Source: Cladobotryum mycophilum
Taxonomy: Eukaryota > Ascomycota > Sordariomycetes > Hypocreales > Hypocreaceae
Assembly (NCBI GenBank): GCA_036429605.1
Contig: JAVFKD010000015.1
Coordinates: forward strand, 891,421 to 955,420
DNA length: 64,000 bases
Reading direction: 5' to 3'
Position 1 is the first letter of the stretch. Each line of letters opens with the position of its first letter. Position numbers and translations under genes: made by a program. A model generated the notes under the pieces. The model was not told where the DNA came from. It ran no database searches and saw nothing but the letters and a program-made list of their open reading frames with translations. This document shows positions 1-12,722 of the stretch, one piece after another.

Positions 1-268
1 GTCCATAGGCTTCCCAAGTTCCGACTTTCGCGAACCAACATCGTATTGCATCGCATAGTACAAAATCCCCATCGCACACTTTCGTCGCATAGTCGAAGCC
101 CATCCTTATATCTTATCTACTCGTCTCCATAGCTGTCTACTGAGCATCCGAACCATCAGGGTTATCCCACACACCCCCCAAAGCTCCGCGTCGTCTCCTT
201 TTTGCATCCATCTCCTAAACCCAGGTCCTCCAGCTCGAATCTGCTGGGGGACGCCTCTATCGCCCAAC
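1..268. other. ATG18 upstream region
   Basis: No coding feature is supported here. The stretch is pyrimidine-rich and runs directly into the ATG18 start codon at 269, so it most likely holds the 5' leader and part of the promoter. The minus-strand open frame lying across it shows no recognisable family and is a shadow. Confidence 0.5.
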
Positions 269-1869
269 ATGGCAAACCTATCGCTGAATTTCATAACGTT
301 CAACCAGGATCATAGTTGCCTTGCTGTCGGTGAGTATGGCGTCGCAACCATTCAGCCCCCTCCCCCTGCCCTGGATTTGCTGGGACTGTATTGACGTGTT
401 TGCTCCCGTATTCTACAGGCACTTCCAAAGGGTTTCGCATCTACCATACCGACCCCTTCTCTCGAATCTTCAGTAGCGATGACGGCAACATTGCCATCAT
501 TGAGATGCTTTTCTCAACCTCCCTCGTCGCCCTAATCTTGTCCCCCCGGCATCTCATAATACAAAACACCAAGGTATGTAACGGTCACGGACTCTGATAC
601 GTTTATTCTCTTCTAAAAGTATGCGTTATTGCAGAGGGCATCTATTATATGCGAACTCACGTTCCCCTCGGCCGTCTTGGCTGTACGACTAAACCGAAAG
701 CGATTAGCCGTCGTGCTCGAAGAAGAGATCTACCTCTATGATATCAGCAACATGAGCCTCCTCTATACTATTCCTACCTCACCAAACCCGTCTGCCATCT
801 GTGCCTTGTCACCATCTTCAGAAAACTGCTTCATTGCGTACCCCCTTCCGAAGCCACGAGAAGATTCAGAGGCGCGGAGACCTGCCCATGCCCCTCCGCA
901 GTCGACATATGTTGCACCAACTTCTGGAGAGGTTCTGGTTTTTGATACCTTGACGCTTAAGGCTGTTAATGTCATCGAAGCTCATCGCGCTCCATTATCG
1001 TGTATCTGCCTCAACAGTGAAGGCACATTGCTGGCAACAGCCAGCGAAACTGGCACCATCATTCGAGTCTTCTCAGTGCCTAGAGGGCAGAAGCTGTATC
1101 AGTTCAGACGCGGAACTTATCCTTCGACGATTTATAGTATGTCGTTTAATCTTAGTTCAACACTTTTGTGCGTTTCTTCGACATCCGATACAGTTCATAT
1201 CTTCCGCCTAGGTGCACCACCTGGAAACACGACCCCTGCTGGTGCTCCGATAGAACCTCCTGGGTCTCCCACGCGACAGGATCGGTGGTCACGCGCGCGG
1301 AGCTACGACGATTCCGAGTCGCCTGGAAATAGTGCAACAGAGTCACCAAGGAGCGATGCCGCGGATCTCACAGTCAGCAACGCTGGACCTAGTGGAACTT
1401 CTAGTCAAGGTCATCGGAGACAAAGTGGCTCGTTCAGTAATATATTTCGACGTTCTTCACAGATCATGGGTCGTGGTGTCGCCGGAGTTGTTGGTTCCTA
1501 TCTGCCACAATCTGTTACCGAAATGTGGGAGCCTCTTAGGGATTTTGCATACATTAAAATACCCAAGTCTTCTGCCACTGCCGGCCCTAATCGCGTGGCA
1601 GGTGGATCTATAGGGCCGCTTCGCAGCGTAGTTGCAATGAGCAGCAGCAGCCCACAAGTCATGGTCGTAACTAGTGATGGCGGTTTCTATGTCTACAACA
1701 TTGACATGGAGAATGGTGGAGAAGGCTATCTTGTCAAACAATTTTCGTAAGTCCCCTTCCCCCGAATATCACCCTCCCTAGGAGATTCAAAACGTACTTA
1801 TCTCGTGATTTTTGATTTAGGGTCCTTGAAGGTGATGATAAAAATGATAACGCTAGCTATGGTCAATGA
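269..1869 (+). CDS. ATG18: Atg18-type PROPPIN (WD-repeat autophagy protein)
   Basis: Beta-propeller protein that binds PtdIns3P/PtdIns(3,5)P2 and acts in autophagosome formation (with Atg2) and at the vacuole. Four exons join in frame: 269-329, 419-573, 635-1746 and 1821-1869, giving 458 residues (yeast Atg18 is about 500). The start ATG begins MANLSLNFITFNQD, matching the family N-terminus, and is followed by TSKGFRIY and IIEMLFSTSLVALI. The lipid-binding motif FRRG lies near residue 229 within YQFRRGTYPSTIYSMSF. A Ser/Pro-rich loop at about 255-345 replaces the yeast loop between later blades. The short last exon ends the protein after SVLEGDD. All introns are GT-AG. It is tail to tail with the phosphatase gene at 2461-4631. 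Hsv2/Atg21 paralogues are less likely given the N-terminus and length. Confidence 0.95.
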
Positions 1870-2460
1870 GTTGTTGTCCAAGGCAGATAAGATATATCGT
1901 TTTCAACATCTACAGCTTAGAACGATCCTCGGCCACACGAGTATGAATTCCGGGTGCTCTGTCAGAAGCGTTTCTGTTTTTAATAATTCTGTTCCTTTCA
2001 TGACAATCACATTCGATACAAATACCCTCTATTTCCGCAAGAGCACTATTCTTTTATAATATAACTTCTTCCGCGGATAGCGCCTTTGCATACTAGGATC
2101 ATAATTGACGCCGCTAAAGACGTCAATACAGCGAAGGTAGCGATGTATCAACCTTCATCATAATTCATAAAGATTTCCTCTCATCCCATACCAAATCTCA
2201 TAGACAAGTACCATGCGTCAGAAATAATCCCAAGCCTTTAACTCCAATGCAAATCATCGTTTAACCCTCTCGCTCATTTCCGTATTCCCAAGGTCAAGTC
2301 CAAGAAAGAGTGATATCCCCTTATATTGATTCGAATCCAAGAAAGGAAAACGTATACATGAAGTCCTTGGTACTACATGTTACCAAGAACAATTGCAAAG
2401 CACGATGTAAACAGAAACAAAATCAAGGCATCAAATGACGGGCTGTCGGGTACAAACGAA
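1870..2460. other. convergent intergenic region, ATG18/PPS1
   Basis: This stretch holds the 3' ends of two convergent genes. It is moderately AT-rich with no open frame of recognisable family and no RNA gene that I can see. Confidence 0.5.
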
Positions 2461-4631
2461 TTATCTTGCATACGGCCGATTCATTAGTGCGATTTCGCGA
2501 GCAATTTCTCCCCATTCCATCTCCCTCTTGATGGGCACGTTCGCATTACTATGCCGCTGAAGAGACTCCTCCCAGCGCAAAAGTTCATAGGCGAAACGCA
2601 AGTGTGGTTGAATGATGACATTGAGTCGACGAGCCCGAACGAAGCAATAGGCTCTTGGGAAGGATAAATGGAGAGCACGCATGACCTCTGCAATGCAAAT
2701 GGTTGCGCTACGGGAGACGCCGACCCGGCAGTGTACCAGTGTTGCTGTTCCTCTCCGTCTTCCTCGATCTAGGGACATAGTTAATTCATTGTGGTTCGTT
2801 TTGGCACGTTGTGATAAAAAAATAGAAGCTTACCTATGAACTCAAGGCATCGAACAAATTCGTCCGTCAAAGGGTCAATGCCATTATCTTGAACACCCTT
2901 GATGATACAAACATTGTCAGAGCCCCATTTCTCCATGTCACCTTCTCTCCACGACGCAGTTTCTCCCACACTGAGGATTTGTTGAATGTTTAGTTCCTTG
3001 AGCAGGTCTGGGTTATTGGCATGACCAAGGTTCCCAAGATACAAGTAATCAAGTATTCTACTTGGGAATGAGCCATCCAGGCCAGTAAACCAGTCTGGCT
3101 CATTCTTTATGAGTCCATTGATATCCTCCAGGCTTTTGTCCGCGCCTAAAGGAGATTCGGCAAGCAAGCGGGGAGCGATTGCAGATAAGAGTGATACGTC
3201 TGATGGATAGGCAAAGAAGTTGCGGTGCTTAGATGTATGAAGGCTGAGCCAAGCGTCCGGTATGGCCTTTCCAGTGCTATAACTAAAGTAGGCAATAGCC
3301 AGCATGGTTGACTCGGTATATCCGTCAGCACAATGGATGAGAACCTTTCGAGGCTTAGGCGGCTCCAAGGTTTCAAACATGTCTGTATCCTCCTCAATCT
3401 CGGAATCGGTAGCGTACATGGCAGGAAGAGTGCCATGTGCTATGTGAAAAATCCACTTGCAAGTTTCGAGGATGCCATTGGCCTCAGCCTGAGACCATGT
3501 TGGGGGCAGTATGCTTCCGGCAGAAGGGAAATCATGTGTCGATGGCTTAATGACTTGATCCGGGTGTTCAGCGACGAACCGCAAGGCAGACGGATTTAGC
3601 CGGCCCAGATCAGTGCACTCAATGAGCACATCGTAGCGCTTCTCCTCCACAGTGCCTGATTCTGGAGTGGGACCCAAGTAAACATTATGAGATATCTCAG
3701 AGGCTTCCGTCATGTGCCACATCTCTCGCCGTTCTTGGAGAACAAAATCGAGAATCCTGCCAGTAGCGGCACCAGAAGAATCATAGGCAACCAAATGACC
3801 ATGGTTTTTTTCAAACTCGGTGAAGGGACTCGTGCAGACAAATGTGTTGTAGTCCAAAAGGTCACCAACTTCCACAGGTTGCTTCTCACGCCATCTCTGT
3901 TGGGCAGTGGCAATGTCCCAAGCAACTTTGCGGGCGTCATGGGGGTTTTCTGCATACACAACTATATCCGATGTTACAGCAACCTTGGCGGGCTGGATTT
4001 GGAAATTCCGTATGGAAAAGCCATCTATCGGGTCGGGGTCAATGAAGTCGAGAGCCGCGCCTGGCTGCATCAAGTCGTCCGGAGACATGGCACCTTTTAG
4101 GCAGGCATTATGAAGATTCCCATCAGCTTTGATGAGAGAGACGCCCCTTAGGCACGTCGGTATGTGTCTGGGAGCGCGTCTACGTCCATTGAAGAATGTC
4201 TGCTGCATATTATTGAGCGGATGTAAGCCATGGAACCACGGAAACACCAATGAAGGCTCAGGAAGCGGCTGACTGGCCGCAAAGTTGAGGGCTTTGGCAA
4301 CTTGAGCGGCATCAATCTCATAGACTGATATGAGACCAGAATCAACGCGAACGAATTCATCTGGAGGGAAAAGAAGGGAGGTTTGCTGGACTACTTCGGT
4401 GTGCTTCGGTGAGGGCGGCGGAGTGTCTGGGTCCTCAACTTTTGCCGGGCCTGTGGGGCAGGCGGGAATGTGCTTGTTGGGCACCGGGATGGATACCGGG
4501 CAAGGCTGAGATGTTGATGAAGAAGCGCTGATTGCATGGAGAGAGTGCGGAGGTGTTATTGGTGAAGCAATGGCGGATGGCGAGGTTTGGGTAGGTGTAG
4601 GGACAGGCCTTGGTAAAGCAATGGTAGCCAT
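2461..4631 (-). CDS. PPS1: Pps1-type dual-specificity protein phosphatase
   Basis: Protein Tyr/Ser/Thr phosphatase of the Pps1 family, linked in yeast to S-phase and cell-cycle control. Two exons (4631-2834 and 2768-2461, GT-AG intron) give 701 residues; yeast Pps1 is about 807. The start gives MATIALPRPVPTPTQ, a Pro/Ser/Thr-rich low-complexity N-terminus of about 85 residues. The C-terminal catalytic signature HCRVGVSRS (Cys about 613, Arg about 619) is complete and begins just after the intron. A second, upstream signature-like site, HCADGYTES near residue 430, keeps His-Cys and Gly but lacks the invariant Arg, so a first phosphatase-like fold is probably inactive. It faces away from RAD3 across a 1.9 kb intergenic region. 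Confidence 0.9.
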
Positions 4632-6490
4632 GATGAGAGTCGAGCTACCTAAGCAGCTAGAATAATAGCAAACCAGGCGACAAAATAGGATATGACGATG
4701 ATCGCGCTCACACCAATAAGAGACAAATATATGACCAATTGGATATCAATTGCCTGCTCAGTGAAAAGGCATCAGGTCTTGATGATGCTGAGGGTCGAGA
4801 TTGCGTGACAGTTGCACATGCCAGGACCTCTCAAAAAGTAACGAGGTTGGAGCTGGCAATGCGGTATCAAAAAGCTTATCTGGTGAATCAATTCCAGGAT
4901 TAAGCTGATAATGCGGCTCGTCTCACACCGATGGCGGTTGGCAATGCCCACAAGATCTTAAATTGAGAGGCGTTGGAGGGGGTTGGGATCCGTGCCGTAG
5001 GTGGCAACTATGATGGTGGTGATGATGATGATGTTTGCAGGAGGATTACTCGTAATAGCGACGCGATGAAGGGGGAAGGGTATGTGAGCAGAATTGGTAC
5101 AGTGATAGAGCGGGAATAAAAAAAATTGAACAGATATAAAGAGCAGGCAGAGAGAAAGAGAAAGAGAAAAAAAAACTATGGTCAGGTTGAAGAAGATGTG
5201 TCCAAGAATCAGTCGCCTCAATGTTTTCATATGTGAGAGAGAGGAAGGGGAGGGCAGAATGATTACCGAGAAGACCAGGTTCGACACTATGTACGCCGTA
5301 CGTACATGCCTAGCAACATTAGTACCTAGTAGTAGTACCTCGTAGACAGGAAACACGTCCATTCATGAGCTACCTCCGGTATGTCAACTCACTCACCTCG
5401 CAACAAAAGCAGGACTTTGTCAAACCAAAGCGATAGCCCAGGTGCTGGGCTGAGCTGCATCGAGAAGACACCTCATTGGATGATAAGGTGGCTAACTTGG
5501 TGACCATAAAAACATCCATTACCACCCTCCGACAAGCCTCCCATGCCATTTTCTTGATCGCGGCAGGCCAACCAAGACCTTGAAGAGCTTGCTGTGGCCA
5601 ATTGGGAGTTGCGCGGCCAAGAATTTGCTTGCTCACCAGCCGTGAAGGCGGGGTAAGTTTGGACCTAGGATGCGTCTAGTCATTTAGTTTAACTACGGAA
5701 TCCCAATTGGATGGGTAGATGAGACCTTTGGCGCCTCCAAATCATGCATGGTCAAGATGGTGCATTGGTGTGCTTGGTGCATTTTGTTGGTGCGAGAGTC
5801 GCTGACGAAACTTTGCGCGCCGACCAGCTGATGAAGAAATCCATCAAATCTTCATTTCTCCGGGGCTTTCTCTCTACTAGGGATCCTAGGGTAGAGATAT
5901 TTGGAGGCGCACTCTTTTGGGGGCGGCGGCAAGTAGCACAGTGATGGAAAGCTAATTACCGTCAAAATTTATGGGAATGAAACGAGAGTTTCAGTGGGGG
6001 TTACAGTCAATTAGCAGGGGTCTTATTAGACACCAACAGCCCAATTCTTTGGAATGAATCCACACTAAACATTGTAACCTATCCATGGATTCATCACAAC
6101 TATCCCTGTTAGTTACATTGATAATGGCTTTAGTAATACCCAGTACCTGTAAGCTGTACTGTGTTGGTCACTAAAAAGAAAACAAAAAATCCCATCCTAA
6201 TCGCCAGCAGAACTGTATGCGCCGTGTACGATTTTGTATTTAATGAGTTGATGCCATTGTTTCGAAGGGTACTAACTACAAAGTACTGACCTTAGTAAGA
6301 CAAGACTTTCTTTCAAGTGGGGGGGGGGGTGGAGTGCCTTGACAAGATATACTTATAATCACGTGACCCCGCGACTGGTTGGCTCCCCTCCAAGCTTTGG
6401 AGAAGCGTGATCACCACGCATCTCAACCCACACGGTCAATCAACTCTCTAGAAGCGCCAACTACCCGAAAAGGGGGAAGAAACGGCCAAA
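4632..6490. other. long divergent intergenic region, PPS1/RAD3
   Basis: About 1.86 kb between two divergently transcribed genes. It contains short GAT/GAA and purine tracts (about 5000-5175), scattered GTACCTA/TAGTACC-type short repeats (about 5290-5345), an 11-base G run at 6319-6329 and a CACGTGA E-box-like hexamer near 6360. Open frames here (for example 5370-5636 minus) have no family signature or intron context and are not called. Confidence 0.5.
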
Positions 6491-9387
6491 ATGAAGTTCA
6501 TGATTGAGTATGCTGGTATTTTGGATTCAACACTGCCTAGATTTTCCAACTAATTTCGCCTCAGTGACTTGCCCGTTCTCTTCCCTTACCCAAGGATATA
6601 CCCAGGTATTTGTTGCTCAATTAAGGATATAGAGCTGAGTAATAGCTAATCGTACATCACAGAACAATATGCGTGAGCAGGCACCCACCCAATATACTGT
6701 ATCGAGCTGACGTTGGTTGCAATCACCAGCTACATGTGTGATCTCAAGAGTATATTTTCTCGCCACCCAAGAAGCTTTATGCTCTTTACTAACATGCCCG
6801 GAATTTGATCAGGAACCCTCGATGCAGGCGGCCATTGCGTCTTGGAAATGCCTTCGGGTACTGGAAAGACAGTATCGTTGCTTTCTCTGATTGTAGCATA
6901 TCAGCAGCATATGCCAGAGAAGCGGAAATTGATATACTGCTCGCGTTCGTAGGCCACGAGAGGAAAATAGTTGAAAGCTAATTATGCTCATATAAAGACA
7001 GGTACAATGTCTGAGATCGAAAAGGCACTTGTCGAATTAAAGTCGTTGATGAAATATCGTGCCGAGCAGCTCGGATATGAGGAAGAGTTTCGTGGTCTCG
7101 GTCTCACTAGTCGAAAGAACTTATGTCTTCACCCCTCTGTGAAAAGGGAAAAGAGTGGCTCGGTTGTCGATGCACGCTGCAGAAGTTTGACGGCTGGCTT
7201 CGTTAAAGAGAAAAAGAACGAGGCGAGAGTGTTGACGTTTGCACTTACCATGATGTAGGTGCCCTGTGTCTTGAGTTTGGTGGGGTTTGTTTTCGGTTAG
7301 CTAATCGCTATATCACAGAATCTTGATTTATTAGAACCGCATAATCTCATCCCAAACGGTGTTTGGTCATTTGAGGATATCTTGCGATATGGAGAAGAAC
7401 ACAAGCAGTGCCCATACTTCACCGTGAGGCGCATGGTAAGCTATCCCGATTTTCGTTTCTCTTAGCTGAATCTTACATGAATATCTAGATGCAATACTGC
7501 AATGTTGTCATTTTCTCATATCACTATCTTTTGGATCCGAAAATTGCTGAACGGGTATCGAAAGACTTCTCCAAAGACTGCATCGTAGTATTCGACGAAG
7601 CTCACAATATCGACAACGTCTGCATTGAATCGCTCAGCACCGATATTACTGAGGATTCGCTGCGAAAGGCTACACGCGGCGCGCAGAGCCTGGAGCGTAA
7701 AATCGCGGATATGCGAGAGACCGACCAGGAACAGCTGCAAAGTGAATATGAGAAACTTGTTCAGGGGCTACGGGAAGCGGATGAGGCTCGACAAGAAGAC
7801 GCTTTCATGGCAAATCCTGGTAAGGCACCCTGCCGCTGATAGTCGAGTAACTGCGGACGCTAATACATACACCCATAGCTCTACCAGAGGACCTGCTGAA
7901 AGAAGCTGTGCCGGGAAATATCAGAAGAGCGGAACATTTTGTTGCATTCCTGAAGAGATTCATTGAATATCTCAAGGTTTGTCTTGGCTAGATGGCTTCT
8001 AATCATTGACTTGAATGCTAATGACTTTGGTTGCTAGACACGAATGAAGGTTCGTCAGGTAATTTCGGAAACGCCGCCTTCTTTCCTTGCCCATCTCAGA
8101 GAGCATACATTCATTGAGAAAAAACCCTTGAGATTTTGTGCTGAGCGATTAACGTCTCTTGTGAGGACGCTCGAACTTACAAACATTGAAGACTACCAAC
8201 CTCTGCAGGAGGTTGCTACCTTTGCCACTCTGGTAGCCACCTATGAGAAGGGTTTCCTGCTCATCTTAGAGCCATATGAATCTGATACCGCTGAAGTACC
8301 CAATCCCATTCTTCACTTCACATGTCTCGACGCCGCTATCGCCATTCGTCCAGTTTTCGAAAGGTTTTATTCGGTCATTATTACTTCTGGTACTATCTCG
8401 CCTTTGGAGATGTACCCGAAGATGTTGGACTTTGCTACAGTGATTCAGGAATCATATAGCATGACGCTGGCTCGAAAGTCCTTTTTACCCATGATTGTGA
8501 CACGCGGGAGCGATCAAGCTTCGGTGTCATCAGGTTTTCAGGTCCGCAACGAGCCCAGCGTTGTCCGCAATTACGGAAACCTTCTTACAGAATTTGCAAA
8601 AATAACCCCTGATGGCATGGTTGTCTTCTTTCCGTCTTATTTATATATGGAATCTATTATCAGCATGTGGCAGGGTATGGGAATCTTGGATGAAGTCTGG
8701 AAGTACAAACTCATATTGGTTGAGACACCAGATGCCCAGGAGACATCCCTTGCGCTGGAAACATATCGCACTGCGTGCTGTAATGGCAGAGGTGCTATTC
8801 TTCTCTGCGTCGCTCGAGGCAAAGTTTCGGAAGGCATCGACTTTGATCATCAATATGGCCGAACAGTGTTGTGTATCGGTGTGCCATTTCAATACACGGA
8901 ATCTCGTATCCTGAAAGCAAGACTCGAGTTCTTGCGAGAGACGTACCGTATCAAAGAAAATGATTTTCTATCCTTCGATGCCATGCGGCATGCTGCCCAA
9001 TGTCTCGGTCGAGTTCTGAGAGGAAAAGACGACTACGGTGTCATGGTTCTAGCAGATCGACGGTTTCAGAAGAAGAGGACTCAATTGCCAAAGTGGATCA
9101 ATCAAGGCCTCTCAGACGCAGATGTCAACTTAAGCACAGATATGGCTGTCAGTAGCGCCAGGAGATTCCTGAGAACAATGGCACAACCATTTCGATCCAA
9201 GGACCAGGAAGGTATAAGTACATGGGGTCCAGAAGATCTCAAGCAATATCAAGAAAAGGTGGAGGAGGAGAGAGCCAAAGAAGAAGCCGCGGCTCCAGCT
9301 AATCCTATAGCTGCCCACAACACAAACTACGGGTACGACGACGAAGATTTGGATCAGGATATGATGGATTTGGAGGGTTTTGAGTAA
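6491..9387 (+). CDS. RAD3: Rad3/XPD DNA helicase of TFIIH, one base short of an open frame
   Basis: ATP-dependent 5'-3' DNA helicase of TFIIH, used in nucleotide excision repair and transcription initiation. I place ten exons: 6491-6507, 6565-6605, 6663-6672, 6730-6749, 6813-6944, 7002-7254, 7319-7435, 7489-7819, 7879-7976, 8038-9387. They include exons of 17, 10 and 20 bases. Walker A is EMPSGTGKT (Lys about 48); the DEAH box is VVFDEAHNID (about 232). The iron-sulfur cysteines are visible as NLCLHP, DARCRSL, DVCTYHD and KQCPYF. The C-terminal helicase motifs are intact (ARGKVSEGIDFDHQYGR, HAAQCLGRVLRGKDDYG). Exon lengths sum to 2369, one short of 790 codons. The frame breaks at the A run 7211-7215, between the second and third Fe-S cysteines; one added A restores the family sequence (789 residues; yeast 778). 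An assembly error is most likely, since the gene is essential. Confidence 0.93.
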
Positions 9388-9607
9388 CTTGGCCAATACA
9401 ATAGAATGCATCGGGAGCACGGGCTATTCAGCGACGGCGTTGAAACAGAAGACATTAATCGCAGTTGGGATTCTAAACTATGATACAATCTATCTTTCTA
9501 TTTAATCCAATCATGGGTATCTCTAACCAAGTCTCAATCAACCGTCTGGTTGAGAGTGTAAAAATGATATCATGCAAACTTTATAGGTGTTAGCAGCCTT
9601 TATCGAC

Positions 9608-12600
9608 TCATTTCGCTGTGGGCAAGTTGCGCTTCGATGCTTTCACAGCTCTCATGGCGGGAATGGTATTCGTTCGACCTGGCTTTCTTCCAATCTCTAT
9701 ACACAACATGCGGATAAAATCCATGTTGGTCCAGTAGCTCGTATGGGCACTGAGCATGTTAAGATACTGTATCTCCAAGGGTCCTCCACCAGACCGAAGG
9801 AACCAGTCAATCTGACCGTTATCATTGAGGAGATATGCCTTCTTCTCGGCGAGTTCTTCCCTAGTAAAGTCGTGAATCTCGAGCTCCAGCTGGGAAGGCA
9901 GACGAACTGCAGATGGCCGCTCAGGCTCGAGCATGAGTGGGTCTGTGCCAGCAGACATGCCCGGCATGACGTTGCGCATGGCGTCTCCAACAGATTTGAG
10001 AAAGGATACAGAAGCACTGGGGACGTATGCGGTTTTGAGACTGGCCGCATAGGCTGCATCAACGGCACCATTGAGGAGGTAGGCAATTGGATCTTCTTTG
10101 GCAAGAATGTTGTAAATGTTATCAACGGCTAGGCATCCAAACATGCCTGCCTCGCCTACGACATCATCGGCAACTGTGTCGCTAACATCAACACCAGGCT
10201 TTCGTCGTCCACGTCGTGGGGTAAGATGTCCCCTCTCAAGCAGTAAAAAGAAGGCTGCAGGGCTCCCCATTAGAAACAAATTCTTGGTATCAAACTCAAG
10301 GAAGCGCGTTTCGGGATCTGGACGAGCAAGGTCAATAGGCGGTGCAATGGTCGGCTGCCGCGAGAGAATTTCTATGGCCATTGCACTCCCTAAAGAGTGA
10401 GCAATAAGATGAACACGCCCCTTGTCAGAAAACCCTGGGTTGTTCCGACACCAAAGACGATATACCCTGTTGGCCTCTGATACGAGAGCCTTGATCATCT
10501 TCCCCTTGTGATGGGACATATAAAAGGGTATGTCAAACATGACATCTGATATCATGCTACGAACGGCGGGGATCGTGTCTGGTTCAATGTCCTTTAGGCC
10601 AAATGGTTCTGTTGCGTTTCCATCATCCGTCTTGTCTTCCTCCTGTTGGGGTCTAGAATCATTGAAAGAAAGCCCCAACCGCCAATTCAGTGGTAGAATC
10701 ATCAGGCCGTTGTAGCCGTTTCTTAGAACTTGGCGTACAACAGGGCTACCAAGTTCAACATTAACAGCCCGGCGAAAGCCGTTGATGGCATGGGTAAAAT
10801 GGTAGCTCTCAACCCTTTCTGCAATCTTCTGGCCAATTCCGTGAGCTACAAGAACGAGATCAGTCACTTGGCCACGATCCTTGTCAGCCTTACAAGCGTT
10901 GCAGATTTCTTGTCCACTTTCATCATAGAATTCACTTTGAGCGGATATCTCTGCCTTGGCTGATGCTTGTTTGGTGTTATGAATCTTCTCCCATGCGAAT
11001 CGATCAAAGCCACGGACAACAGGGATACCAATGGTTAGGCCCTTCATAATCTTGACAATTGGTCTTCTTCCGTAGTGTGCGGACGGCATGAGACTTGGCT
11101 TCAGCAGAAAGGCACTCGCTTCGTCTTTATATATGACATGATAGCTGGAGTAGGGGCGATGTGTTGGTTCCGCTCCAGCTTCATTTTTAGTTTGGAGTGG
11201 CTCAACAGATCCCTCTGCAGCCGCATCTCCTTGGAAGCACCGCGCTGAACAGAAGGGATCAGAAGATATGAAATATTTTGTCATTCCGGGCTTCTTCTGG
11301 TCTACGTTTGTAGGCCAGAGCCGATGCGATACCTTCTCCTCGCCCAATGCTCCAACATCAATAGCACATCGTAACTCATCGCTCCACGTTTCCGTCCATG
11401 GGCGAAGTTCATGATAACCTGCTTCTAATTGGTTGGCTACTGCCGGCGGAACCGGCGTCATCGAATCTCTGGTATTACGGGTTAGTTTAGATGGAGACAT
11501 GGGATAGTGAGACCAACCTGTAAAACCAAGTGGCCCTCGTCACAGTGGCCATGTCATTTACAGGGGACCAATAGATGGGTTTCATATGCAACTTCGGAAG
11601 CGATACCATGTGCAACCTGGCCAGTCCAACTACGACCTCAACCGACTCCTTGCCTTCAAATACTTGCGTGGGTGCATTCATCGGCACAGATGACTCCGGA
11701 CTAACGTCGGGAACAGCATCTTTGGGGTTGATGGTGTCAAGTTGCAGTTTTCTCAAAATCGGTGTATCACTTCGTGGTAATGATGCTGATCCAACCTGCA
11801 GCGGCGGTTCCACGCTTCCAACCCGTACAAATGGCTTCCCAGTAAGACCATCGTCGGCAGCAAGGGCGCGACTTCGGCCGCGAATACTAATTGGCGTCCC
11901 AACACGGGATATGGGCGTGGTGGACACAGTATCTACATTATCACGGACCTGGTAGTCCACGGATACATGACGCGAATGACTGTTCTTTATCACCTCGTCA
12001 ACGCTGTTTGCAAAAGGCTTCTTAATGAAGGATGGTGTCGTGGGACTAGAAACTACCAAGTCGTCTCTCGCACGAGTCAGAGAAGGTCGACGTAGCGAAT
12101 CGGGTTGACTGCCACCCCAGTCACCAGCAAACTTGCGGTGGCGATCGAGGACAGCAACAACGTCCTGCGCTACCGCATTCACATCCAATGTAGCGTTGGT
12201 TGTTCGCGCCAAGGCACAGAACGTTCTCTGAAGTTCTTGTGAAACGTCAAAAGTCAACCCGGGACAACATAGAGGGAGCGTGTCTGAGGCTGGCGGGGTT
12301 TCACTTGTCGCTAACGGAAATTCTCTAGAGACGGGATTATTGCGATGTTTCTCCCAATGCTTGAGAGCTAGGAATTGAACAAGCCTCTGTCGCCTCTTTG
12401 TATATACATCCGCTGAGACGAGACTGGGACTTCGGCCGTTCCTGGAGCCATCGTGTTGGTATCGATCGTCGTCGGATATAAGGCTGAGCCAGGCTTTTTC
12501 AAGCTCATTGTTATCGCCATGGGAGAAGGGTCGTAGCTGGGCTTTGGTGGACTTGGGGTCGGAAGCGACGGTGGCAGAGCCAGTCAATAAAGGGTCGTCG

Positions 12601-12722
12601 AGAGACATGATCGAAGAGTAGAAGAACTGAGCCTCAATGGGAGGCATACCATCGTCATTGTAGATACGGGGTACCGGCGTCAAGCGACACGCTGGTCCAA
12701 GAGTGTGCTCGGTGAACGCCAT
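9608..12722 (-). CDS. DDHD-domain phospholipase (PA-PLA1 family)
   Basis: Predicted intracellular phosphatidic-acid-preferring phospholipase A1, related to yeast Ddl1 and mammalian DDHD1/2, acting on mitochondrial or Golgi phospholipids. Two exons (12722-11518 and 11468-9608) join as WFYR/DSMTP to give 1021 residues. The serine-hydrolase elbow is LIAHSLGSAM (Ser about 760), in the usual family form GHSLGS/AHSLGS. The DDHD region follows with NLFLMGSPAAFFLLL, acidic residues around DDVVGEAGMFG, and NIYNILAKEDPIAYLLNGA. The N-terminal 370 residues are Ser/Pro-rich and likely disordered, ahead of the conserved block LHMKPIYWSPVND. The gene is tail to tail with RAD3, only 220 bases apart. Confidence 0.88.

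Noticed and set aside
5370..5636. 88-residue minus-strand ORF between PPS1 and RAD3
   Set aside because: No domain, no plausible splicing partner, and located in a promoter-like intergenic region.
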